Part shown: positions 1-5,771 of the stretch, piece after piece
Layout: each line of letters starts with the position of its first letter
How positions within the stretch are numbered: position 1 is the first letter of the stretch
NCBI GenBank assembly: GCA_937907055.1
Contig: CALCTW010000025.1
Span: 1 to 5,771, forward strand
Reading direction: 5' to 3'
DNA: 5,771 bases
Source of the DNA: an uncultured Clostridia bacterium
GTDB lineage: Bacteria > Bacillota > Clostridia > Christensenellales > Aristaeellaceae
The notes under the pieces: model-generated
Told to the model about the DNA's origin: nothing
Seen by the model: only the letters and a program-made list of their open reading frames with translations
The model's database searches: none
Position numbers and translations under genes: made by a program

Positions 1-103
1 GGTCGTTGATGGCGACGACATCGTAGCCTTCAGCGCCGAACATCTGACGGAATGCGAGACGGCCAATGCGGCCAAAACCATTGATAGCAACTTTTACGGC
101 CAT
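1..103 (-). CDS. gap: Glyceraldehyde-3-phosphate dehydrogenase, N-terminal fragment (runs off the window)
   Basis: Only the first 34 codons are present. The protein starts MAVKVAINGFGRIGRLAF, and INGFGRIGR (residues 7-15) is the dinucleotide-binding glycine motif at the N-terminus of type I GAPDH. The enzyme oxidatively phosphorylates glyceraldehyde 3-phosphate to 1,3-bisphosphoglycerate with NAD(P) in cytosolic glycolysis. The ATG at 101-103 is supported by AGGAGGT at 112-118 on the minus strand, 8 nt upstream. The gene has its own promoter (158-186) and is separated from the upstream lipoprotein gene by a terminator, so it is not co-transcribed with it. The catalytic Cys and the rest of the protein lie outside the window. 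Which GAPDH paralogue it is, and its cofactor preference, cannot be judged from this piece. Confidence 0.95.
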   Translation of the reverse strand, partial: MAVKVAINGFGRIGRLAFRQMFGAEGYDVVAIND

Positions 104-157
104 TGGAAGATACCTCCTAAAAATAATCATGTAACATCCCATTCTCGGGACGAAAGC

Positions 158-186
158 ATTATACCTTATTCTATAAGGATTTGCAA
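158..186 (-). promoter_or_regulatory. Sigma-A promoter of gap
   Basis: On the minus strand TTGCAA (181-186) and a perfect TATAAT (158-163) are separated by 17 bp. This predicts a transcript start near 151 and a leader of about 48 nt ending in the gap ribosome binding site. The spacer contains a 6-bp inverted repeat with a 3-nt gap, CCTTAT-TCT-ATAAGG (164-178, read on plus), which is in a position where a bound repressor would block RNA polymerase. Two imperfect direct repeats lie just upstream (200-210 and 218-229). Confidence 0.85.
164..178. promoter_or_regulatory. Inverted repeat inside the gap promoter spacer (possible operator)
   Basis: CCTTAT and ATAAGG flank a 3-nt centre and fill most of the 17-bp spacer between -35 and -10. 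A perfect 6-bp dyad in exactly this place suggests an operator. It does not match an operator consensus I know; in particular it is not the TTGTGANNNNNNTCACAA-like Rex site. A chance occurrence in AT-rich spacer sequence is possible. Confidence 0.35.
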
Positions 187-199
187 GTGCTTTTATCCC

Positions 200-229
200 A
201 AAACTGCCCCAGTGGGCGAAACTTGCCCC
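200..229. repeat. Imperfect direct repeat upstream of the gap promoter
   Basis: The plus strand carries AAAACTGCCCC (200-210) and GAAACTTGCCCC (218-229), differing by one inserted T and one end base, with starts 18 bp apart (roughly two helical turns). They lie at about -50 to -78 relative to the predicted gap transcript start, where activators often bind. No regulator can be named. Confidence 0.3.
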
Positions 230-269
230 GCCGGAAAACGCTTTATACATCGCGCCGCGCGGACAGAAA

Positions 270-304
270 AGAAAAACAAAAAACCGCGGCACGGAGCCGC
301 GGCG
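270..304 (-). terminator. Intrinsic terminator of the lipoprotein gene
   Basis: On the minus strand the perfect 7-bp GC stem CCGCGGC/GCCGCGG (284-290 with 296-302, 5-nt loop) is followed by TTTTTTGTTTTTC. It begins 21 nt after the lipoprotein stop codon, ends that transcript and isolates the gap promoter from read-through. Confidence 0.93.
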
Positions 305-323
305 TTAAGGCCGGTCAGACAGG

Positions 324-833
324 TCAGTAAAGGGTGACGGGGGCGTTCAGCACCACTTCGTCATTGGCATAGATATCATCCTGCGCGGAGACGGTGACGG
401 TCATCCGGTAGCTGCCGGCAGGGATGCTTCTGAAGGAGGTGATATCGGTAAAGGTGCTGTCAAACTGATAGGAGGTGCCGCCCGGACAGAGCATGCCGGA
501 GGCGATCTCCTGATTCTCCGCGTTATACAGCGTGACGGTCACCTGCGAGATATTGCCGCGGGAGACTGTGACGGAGCCGCTCAGGTCCAGCGTGCCGCCG
601 GCGCGCTGCTGATTGGGCACGGAAACGCTGTTCGCGCGGATGACGGGGAAGCGGTCCGCCGGGATCACCTCGGTGTTGTTGTTCCCGGCGTTCGGCACTG
701 TCGGCAGCACGGAGGGCGCGTCATTGGGGGAGAGGGGGGTATCATTGGCGGGCACGGAGCCGCAGGCGGATAAAGCGACGCACAGCGCCAGCAGGATCGC
801 GGAAAGCATTACGCGTGAAAAAGTACGCTTCAT
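324..833 (-). CDS. Secreted lipoprotein with an Ig-like beta-sandwich domain, function unknown
   Basis: This is a 169-aa protein. Residues 1-24 form a lipoprotein signal peptide: basic MKRTFSR, a hydrophobic stretch, and the lipobox LSAC at 21-24, with Cys24 the predicted lipidated residue anchoring it to the outer face of the membrane. Residues 25-60 are a Pro/Asn/Thr-rich linker. The rest alternates polar and hydrophobic residues in short strands (for example SGSVTVSRGNISQVTVTLYN and IPAGSYRMTVTVSAQDD), like a single Ig/Fn3-type beta-sandwich of the kind used for adhesion or sugar and protein binding. The start at 831-833 is chosen because AAAGGAG (841-847) lies 7 nt before it. An upstream in-frame ATG at 885-887 lacks such a site, adds a polar extension before the signal peptide, and coincides with the predicted transcript start. 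The gene is monocistronic. No enzymatic motif is visible and I do not recognise a named family. Confidence 0.85.
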   Translation of the reverse strand: MKRTFSRVMLSAILLALCVALSACGSVPANDTPLSPNDAPSVLPTVPNAGNNNTEVIPADRFPVIRANSVSVPNQQRAGGTLDLSGSVTVSRGNISQVTVTLYNAENQEIASGMLCPGGTSYQFDSTFTDITSFRSIPAGSYRMTVTVSAQDDIYANDEVVLNAPVTLY

Positions 834-840
834 TGAAAAA

Positions 841-847
841 CTCCTTT
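841..847 (-). promoter_or_regulatory. Ribosome binding site that fixes the lipoprotein start
   Basis: AAAGGAG on the minus strand lies 7 nt before the ATG at 831-833. It selects that start over the in-frame ATG 54 nt further upstream. Confidence 0.85.
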
Positions 848-892
848 GATCGTGGGTCATCATCGCGGACGATGGAAAAATATTCACTTATA

Positions 893-921
893 ATAATAAC
901 GAATCGCGCGTATTTTGTAAA
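893..921 (-). promoter_or_regulatory. Sigma-A promoter of the lipoprotein gene
   Basis: On the minus strand TTTACA (916-921) and TATTAT (893-898) are separated by exactly 17 bp, each one base from consensus. The predicted start near 886 gives a leader of about 53 nt. The promoter is divergent from the gdhA promoter, with about 107 bp between the two -35 boxes. Confidence 0.72.
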
Positions 922-1028
922 GCCTGAAATCGCGGCTCCGACAAGGCGAAGAGGCATTTCCAAGCGGCGCGGAGGCCTTCAAGTACAAAACAAAAACACC
1001 GAAAAACAATGGGAGTACAGCGGCGGCG

Positions 1029-1057
1029 TTGACAACAAAAAATCACGCGAATATAAT
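1029..1057 (+). promoter_or_regulatory. Perfect-consensus sigma-A promoter of gdhA
   Basis: TTGACA (1029-1034) and TATAAT (1052-1057) both match consensus at every base and are separated by the optimal 17 bp. Transcription should start near 1064, giving a leader of about 140 nt before the gdhA start. Full-consensus promoters are uncommon on chromosomes and predict high basal expression unless a repressor or leader element restrains it. Confidence 0.92.
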
Positions 1058-1100
1058 GGCAGATGTGGAGGACGGAAGGCAGAAATTGCTGTTCCGGCAT

Positions 1101-1149
1101 GGTTTTCGGCTTTCGGACATACTAAAATGCAGGAAGGAAGCCGTGAACT
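1101..1149 (+). promoter_or_regulatory. Possible hairpin in the gdhA mRNA leader
   Basis: The arms 1101-1114 and 1136-1149 can pair over 14 positions: an 8-bp core CGGCTTTC/GGAAGCCG (one G-U pair) and, across one T-T mismatch, five more pairs (two of them G-U). The loop is 21 nt. No U-tract follows, so it is not an intrinsic terminator. It ends about 40 nt before the ribosome binding site and could affect mRNA stability or bind a regulator. A stem of this size can also arise by chance in a leader of this length. Confidence 0.3.
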
Positions 1150-1187
1150 TTCATATGCTATCCTTGTTTGATCCAACATAATTTATG

Positions 1188-1194
1188 AGGGAGG
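1188..1194 (+). promoter_or_regulatory. Ribosome binding site that fixes the gdhA start
   Basis: AGGGAGG ends 10 nt before the ATG at 1205-1207 but only 1 nt before the in-frame ATG at 1196-1198. That spacing rules out the earlier ATG and gives a protein beginning MITNEYVKNVYEK. Confidence 0.85.
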
Positions 1195-1204
1195 AATGTT
1201 TCAA

Positions 1205-2554
<1,350 letters not shown>

Positions 2555-2587
2555 TCAAAGTCCCCCTGATCTTTGATCCAAATCATC

Positions 2588-2621
2588 ACACAGCCGGCGC
2601 GTTCGCGCCGGCTGTGTTTTT
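2588..2621 (+). terminator. Intrinsic terminator of gdhA
   Basis: A perfect 13-bp stem, ACACAGCCGGCGC paired with GCGCCGGCTGTGT (2588-2600 with 2605-2617), closes a GTTC loop and runs into TTTTT (2617-2621). It lies 33 nt after the gdhA stop codon. Confidence 0.95.
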
Positions 2622-2638
2622 ATATCCCGGTGTATATA

Positions 2639-2679
2639 AAAAAGATCCGCGCCTGATCAAACAGGCAGCGGATCTTTTT
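2639..2679. terminator. Bidirectional terminator between gdhA and the convergent operon
   Basis: AAAGATCCGC (2641-2650) pairs with GCGGATCTTT (2668-2677), and an inner GCCTG/CAGGC stem continues past one unpaired A (2667). Runs of A on the left (2638-2643) and T on the right (2675-2679) supply a T-tract on either strand. On the minus strand it lies 24 nt after the stop of the zinc-ribbon gene and is the terminator of that operon. On the plus strand it backs up the gdhA terminator. Confidence 0.92.
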
Positions 2680-2703
2680 CGGTTTCTGATGATGGATGGC
2701 GGT

Positions 2704-3093
2704 TCACAGGCTGATGCGGATGCTGATCACCGTGCCGGTAATCGCCATGATCACGAGCGCGGTGGAAAGCACAGCCCCGGCAATGATCCCCGCGATGGAC
2801 AGCCATCTGCCTGCGAGGGCGCGCCCGTAAAGGCGGCCTGTATACTGACGGAAGTGACGCGCGCGGTTCAGCCCGATAAACCCGAAAATGATCGCGAGCG
2901 GGCTGAGAAAGCATGTGCAGGCAAAGGCAGCGGAGAGGATGCCCCAGGTGAGAGAGGGCTTTGAAGTCCCCAACGGGCCCACATGAACGGGCACGGAAGC
3001 GTCATCCCGCAGCGCGATGTCCTGTTCCTTTCCGCAGAACGGGCATACAGCCATGCCGTCCTCGATTTCTTTATCGCAGGCTTTGCAGCGCAT
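2704..3093 (-). CDS. Zinc-ribbon membrane protein with two transmembrane helices (DUF4190-like)
   Basis: This is a 129-aa protein. Its N-terminus MRCKACDKEI...CPFCGKEQ has Cys3, Cys6, Cys17 and Cys20, the two CxxC knuckles of a zinc ribbon. A polar linker follows (about 23-45), then two hydrophobic segments: about 48-75 (ending FGFIGLNRAR) and about 96-122 (starting RWLSIAGIIAGAV). The pattern of two helices joined by a basic loop ending in GRxLAGxxLSIAGII resembles the DUF4190 group, common in Bacillota and Actinomycetota and without an established function. The ATG at 3091-3093 has AAGGAG (3101-3106) 7 nt upstream. That site overlaps the TAA stop of the hydrolase gene (TAAGGAGG), so translational coupling is likely. 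It is the last gene before the terminator at 2639-2679. A scaffolding or sensing role is only a guess. Confidence 0.85.
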   Translation of the reverse strand: MRCKACDKEIEDGMAVCPFCGKEQDIALRDDASVPVHVGPLGTSKPSLTWGILSAAFACTCFLSPLAIIFGFIGLNRARHFRQYTGRLYGRALAGRWLSIAGIIAGAVLSTALVIMAITGTVISIRISL

Positions 3094-3104
3094 ATCCGGC
3101 CTCC

Positions 3105-4043
3105 TTAATGAACATAACGCGCGATGTAATCGCGGATGGTCTCATCATAACGTTCGGTGTTGTGCAGACGCACACGGGAATGCGCGCCTTCGTCAAACCA
3201 CACCAGCTTTTTATCCTTGGAAGGGCAGGAATCATACAGGGCCTGCGCGGGCGCGGGCTCGGAATAGGTGTCCTTCCTGCTGTGCAGCATCAGGATCGGC
3301 AGCTGCATCTGTTTGATGCGCTTTACCGGCCCGTCCCAGATCGCGCTCTTGCCGCTCAGCATATGGATCCATGCCATACAGCCGTGCAGGATGGGGAAGG
3401 TGGGCTTTCCGCGTTCAACAAAATGGTTATAGGTGGTGGCGTAGAAGTTCTTGAACATGCCGTCGGCTGTCATGCCGCGGATCGCTTCGGGGCGGTTCGG
3501 GTCGGTGCAGACGAACAGCGAGCAGGAACAGCCGATGCAAACCCCATGCAGCCAGATATCCTGAATGCCGTACTGATCCTGCAGCATCCGGCACCAGATC
3601 TCCACATCCCTGTATTCCTTGAAGCCAAGGCTGTTTACCCGTCCGTCGGAAAGCCCGTGCGAACGGTTGTCGATCACCAGCACGTTGTATCCGGCAGCGC
3701 GGTACGGCTCGGCAAAATAGGCGGAGTACACGCAGTTCTCCGTGCGTCCGGGAATGATCACCACGGCCTTTTTCGCGCCGAAGTCAAAATACTCGCCGTA
3801 CAGCTTCAGCTTTCCGTTCTTTACCGAAACGGGCTTTCGCGCGTCCTCGTGCTCGCTGAACCATTTTTCACCCGCTCTGTACATCACCGTGTACTCGTCT
3901 TCCTCCGGAAACACGCACACGCGCTCGCGCGGCGCCTTGCGGGGGCGCATCAGCAGCTTGCTGTACAGGATGTAAGAAAGTCCCAGCACCGGCAGGATGA
4001 AAAGGAACAGGATCCCCAGCAGAATGATCAGCACGATCTTCAT
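3105..4043 (-). CDS. Membrane-anchored alpha/beta hydrolase with a cysteine in the nucleophile elbow
   Basis: This is a 312-aa protein. Residues 1-30 form one hydrophobic N-terminal helix (MKIVLIILLGILFLFILP) that is probably a membrane anchor, followed by a basic segment. The hydrolase core starts near 80. KAVVIIPGRTEN (92-103) is the strand and oxyanion loop, and VLVIDNRSHGLSDG (121-134) matches the conserved DxRxHGxS block of acyl hydrolases in the YqkD/Hydrolase_4 style. The elbow reads LHGVCIG (165-171), so Cys169 stands where GxSxG hydrolases have serine. Asp258 (HSRKD) and His288 (EGAHS) complete a Cys-Asp-His triad. Cysteines 172, 174 and 179 cluster right after the elbow. The substrate is unknown; an ester, thioester or lipid is plausible. 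The gene follows fakA by 17 nt with AAAGGA (4054-4059) before its ATG. Its stop lies inside the ribosome binding region of the next gene, so the three form one operon. Confidence 0.87.
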   Translation of the reverse strand: MKIVLIILLGILFLFILPVLGLSYILYSKLLMRPRKAPRERVCVFPEEDEYTVMYRAGEKWFSEHEDARKPVSVKNGKLKLYGEYFDFGAKKAVVIIPGRTENCVYSAYFAEPYRAAGYNVLVIDNRSHGLSDGRVNSLGFKEYRDVEIWCRMLQDQYGIQDIWLHGVCIGCSCSLFVCTDPNRPEAIRGMTADGMFKNFYATTYNHFVERGKPTFPILHGCMAWIHMLSGKSAIWDGPVKRIKQMQLPILMLHSRKDTYSEPAPAQALYDSCPSKDKKLVWFDEGAHSRVRLHNTERYDETIRDYIARYVH

Positions 4044-4060
4044 CGTCAGTATTTCCTTTC

Positions 4061-5771
4061 TTACAGCAGGCCGATGACCCAGTGATATGTCTCCTGACCG
4101 CCGTCCAGCATTTCAAACCCTGCAAAGGGCAGCTGTTCCGCACACAGGTTTTCCAGGATCTCAGCCTCTTTGTCCGTGGCGTTTTTGCCGCGGAAGGCAA
4201 TGAAGGTCTCCTTTTCGGCCAGTTCAGGGTGGAGAGAGAGCACCTCTGCCACACAGTCGGCAAAGTCCTCCGCGTCCGCGACTGGTTCTCCGTTCAGGAA
4301 GGCCGTCTGCATGCCCGCGTGGAATTCCCGTCCGTTGTGGGTGAAATCCTTCACCGTCCGCGCGATCGAAAGCGTATCCGCGCCTTCCGCGCCGCTCCGG
4401 ATCCCCTGCAGACGGCGATCCCGGTCGGGCTCGTCCGGCATATCCATCGCCATGGCAAAGTAGCCTTCCGCGATGGAACGGGTGGGGATGACGCAGATCT
4501 TCTCTTTATCGCCGTCATACAGCTCGCGTGCCTGTTCAGCCGCGAAAAGCACATTGCCGCTGTTGGGCAGCACGCACAGCAGGTCGCAGTTGGCCTGCTC
4601 AAACACATCCAGGAATTCCTTGGCGGAAACGCTCATCGTGCTGCCGCCGTCCACAATGAAATCGCAGCCCTGATCGGTAAAGATCTGCTTAAAGCCCTCG
4701 CCGTTCGCCACGGAAATGAAGGAAACAGGCCGATGCTCTCTTTTCTTCTCCGGGACGGCCGCGGCCTTCGCGGCTTCGTATTCGTTGTGCTGCACCTGCA
4801 TGTTTTCCAGCTTGAAGGTGAGGAATTCACCGTAGATCTGCGCCAACATGATGATATCGGCAGGCTTTTTGGTGTGGATATGCACCTTCACCCTGCGCTC
4901 ATCCGGTACGACCACCAGCGAATCGCCCAGCCGGCCCAGTCTGCGGATGAAGTCCGGAATATTCAGCTTCTGCACATATTTGCGGTCATTCAGCCCCTGC
5001 AGGATAAATTCCATGCAGTAGCCCTTTTCAAACACGCTGTTTTCGTTAAACAGATCCAGATCCGGATGCGCTTTGTTCTCCGTTGTCTCCGGCGCGCCGC
5101 CCTCCGGCATTGCCTCTCCGGTCAGCGCGGCCAGCATTCCGCGGATCAGGGTGATATATCCCTTGCCGCCGCTGTCGATCACGCCGGATTCCTTCAGTAT
5201 CGGCAGCAGGTCCGGGGTGCGCTGCAGCACCTTTTCCATTTCGGCGATATACATCCGCAGCATGTCCTCAATGGTCAGTTCCCTTGTGATATACTGCTTG
5301 ATGTTTTCGATCCCCTCACGCGCGACCGTGAGGATGGTCCCCTCCACGGGATGGATGACCGTGCTGTACGCCTGGATATGCGCGCGGATAAACGCGTTGC
5401 GCAGCTCCTCCGTACCGGCCGCGCTGCAGCGGCTCAGCTCCAGATAGATCCCCTTGAACAGCTGTGACAGGATCACGCCCGAATTGCCGCGCGCGGAGAG
5501 CAGCAGACCGGTACTGAGGTTTTTCAGGTACTGGCTCAGCCGTTCGCTGCTTCCGGCGCTCTTCATGCCGTTTTCCAGGGTCAGGCGCATATTTGTGCCC
5601 GTATCACCGTCGGCGACAGGAAATACATTCAGGCTGTTTAATTCTTTTTCGGCATTTTTAAGGTCTTTTTTGATTTGGGTTGTAGATATTTCTGGAGTTC
5701 TAGGCAGATAAACAACTTCGCAGTACGGTTTTAAGAAGTCAAATTTTCCTTCCCAATCATCTCCCATAACA
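4061..5771 (-). CDS. fakA: FakA-type fatty-acid kinase (DAK2 + zinc domain + DegV-like domain) carrying a TagD-like N-terminal segment; 5' end outside the window
   Basis: FakA phosphorylates fatty acids held by FakB, using ATP, so that exogenous or recycled acyl chains can enter phospholipid synthesis. Numbering from the Met codon at 5765-5767, the DAK2/DhaL kinase domain shows DGDTGTNM (53-60, Mg-ATP binding), SARGNSGVILSQ (91-102), HPVEGTILTVARE (139-151) and GVIDSGGKGY (195-204). The middle domain has GYCMEF (Cys251) and VKVHIHT (His296, His298), matching zinc ligands reported in S. aureus FakA. The C-terminal domain (about 345-568) has VDGGSTMSVSA, PNSGNV and PTRSIAEGY, and ends LDGGQETYHWVIGLL as family members do. 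The oddity is the N-terminus. Residues 1 to about 36 are the end of a TagD-type cytidylyltransferase, and the usual first FakA helix (roughly 20-25 residues) is missing. No in-frame ATG, GTG or TTG occurs between codons 1 and 60, and the frame stays open to the window edge. The fusion is therefore either real or an assembly chimera. Confidence 0.87.
   Translation of the reverse strand, partial: VMGDDWEGKFDFLKPYCEVVYLPRTPEISTTQIKKDLKNAEKELNSLNVFPVADGDTGTNMRLTLENGMKSAGSSERLSQYLKNLSTGLLLSARGNSGVILSQLFKGIYLELSRCSAAGTEELRNAFIRAHIQAYSTVIHPVEGTILTVAREGIENIKQYITRELTIEDMLRMYIAEMEKVLQRTPDLLPILKESGVIDSGGKGYITLIRGMLAALTGEAMPEGGAPETTENKAHPDLDLFNENSVFEKGYCMEFILQGLNDRKYVQKLNIPDFIRRLGRLGDSLVVVPDERRVKVHIHTKKPADIIMLAQIYGEFLTFKLENMQVQHNEYEAAKAAAVPEKKREHRPVSFISVANGEGFKQIFTDQGCDFIVDGGSTMSVSAKEFLDVFEQANCDLLCVLPNSGNVLFAAEQARELYDGDKEKICVIPTRSIAEGYFAMAMDMPDEPDRDRRLQGIRSGAEGADTLSIARTVKDFTHNGREFHAGMQTAFLNGEPVADAEDFADCVAEVLSLHPELAEKETFIAFRGKNATDKEAEILENLCAEQLPFAGFEMLDGGQETYHWVIGLL
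5651..5771 (-). other. C-terminal end of a glycerol-3-phosphate cytidylyltransferase (TagD/TarD type) joined in frame to fakA
   Basis: The encoded stretch V-MGDDWEGKFDFLK, then CEVVYLPRT and ISTTQIKKDL, is nearly identical to my recollection of the C-terminus of Bacillus subtilis TagD, which reads MGDDWEGKFDFLKDQ, CEVVYLPRTEG and ISTTKIKEEI. RTxxISTT is the conserved C-terminal signature of this nucleotidyltransferase family. TagD makes CDP-glycerol from CTP and glycerol 3-phosphate for wall teichoic acid or other glycerol-phosphate polymers. The catalytic HxGH motif would lie upstream, outside the window. Unlike the neighbouring GC-rich genes, this segment is AT-rich and uses codons such as AGA and ATA, which suggests a different origin. 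Confidence 0.8.

Larger units (their letters stand above)
834..1204. other. Divergent intergenic region between the lipoprotein gene and gdhA
   Basis: This 371-bp stretch holds no convincing gene. From left to right it contains the lipoprotein leader and promoter (834-921), a segment of about 107 bp with no recognised element (922-1028), the gdhA promoter (1029-1057), and the gdhA leader with a possible hairpin (1101-1149). I see no tRNA, and no known riboswitch core that I can recognise. Open frames crossing it have no ribosome binding site and show no recognisable protein motif. Confidence 0.7.

Noticed and set aside
753..765. A 13-base match (GGCACGGAGCCGC) between the lipoprotein gene and its terminator at 288-300
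   Set aside because: It is a short GC-rich match with no extension on either side; coincidence is the simplest explanation and no repeat family is indicated.
834..887. An upstream ATG giving the lipoprotein 18 extra N-terminal residues
   Set aside because: The extension would place polar residues before a normal lipoprotein signal peptide, has no ribosome binding site, and begins at about the predicted transcript start. The ATG at 831-833 has an ideal site 7 nt upstream.
1063..1125. A 20-codon reading frame at the very start of the gdhA leader, considered as an attenuator peptide
   Set aside because: Its ATG coincides with the predicted transcript start, so there is no room for a ribosome binding site. 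It has no run of regulatory codons such as Glu or Gln, and no terminator follows it.
815..1171. A 118-codon plus-strand frame crossing the divergent intergenic region
   Set aside because: It starts inside the lipoprotein gene on the opposite strand, overlaps both promoters, lacks a ribosome binding site at its ATG and resembles no protein I know.
1196..1204. An upstream ATG adding three residues to GdhA
   Set aside because: It sits 1 nt after the ribosome binding site, too close for initiation. The ATG at 1205 has normal spacing.
2961..4085. A 374-codon open frame on the plus strand
   Set aside because: It is antisense to the alpha/beta hydrolase and zinc-ribbon genes, which have good ribosome binding sites and recognisable motifs. 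Its translation is rich in His, Arg and Gln and has no recognisable domain.
4082..5467. A 461-codon open frame on the plus strand
   Set aside because: It is antisense to the FakA-type kinase, whose motifs are conserved along its whole length. The antisense frame has no ribosome binding site or known motif.

Overview
The window looks like a piece of a moderately GC-rich Bacillota genome, probably an uncultured gut- or rumen-type clostridium. The reasons are strong AGGAGG-type ribosome binding sites, consensus sigma-A promoters, a hexameric NADP-type glutamate dehydrogenase, a FakA-type (YloV-like) fatty-acid kinase, and a zinc-ribbon/two-helix membrane protein of a kind common in that phylum. 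The lineage below phylum is inference. Both ends of the window cut through genes, so it may be a metagenomic contig.

Left part (1-921, minus strand). The first 34 codons of a glyceraldehyde-3-phosphate dehydrogenase (gap) leave the window at base 1. It has its own promoter (158-186), with an inverted repeat in the spacer and a direct repeat upstream. Before it comes a monocistronic lipoprotein gene (324-833) with its own promoter (893-921) and a clean intrinsic terminator (270-304).

Middle part (922-2679). gdhA (1205-2554, plus strand) is divergent from the lipoprotein gene. It is driven by a perfect TTGACA-17-TATAAT promoter at 1029-1057, with an mRNA leader of about 140 nt that can form a hairpin. 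It ends in a strong terminator (2588-2621). A second hairpin (2639-2679) has T-tracts on both strands and also ends the convergent operon.

Right part (2704-5771, minus strand). Three tightly packed genes are read leftwards: a fatty-acid kinase (fakA-like), a membrane-anchored alpha/beta hydrolase whose nucleophile elbow carries Cys instead of Ser, and a zinc-ribbon membrane protein.

The most striking feature is at the right edge. The reading frame of the kinase does not begin with a FakA N-terminus. It begins with the C-terminal end of a TagD-type glycerol-3-phosphate cytidylyltransferase, joined in frame just before the kinase's DGDTGTNM motif. The joined segment is AT-rich (about 34% GC by hand count of 5641-5760, against about 54% in the preceding 120 bases). 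Either this is an unreported TagD-FakA fusion produced by recombination, or it is an assembly chimera. The sequence alone cannot decide, and the composition break makes the chimera explanation serious.
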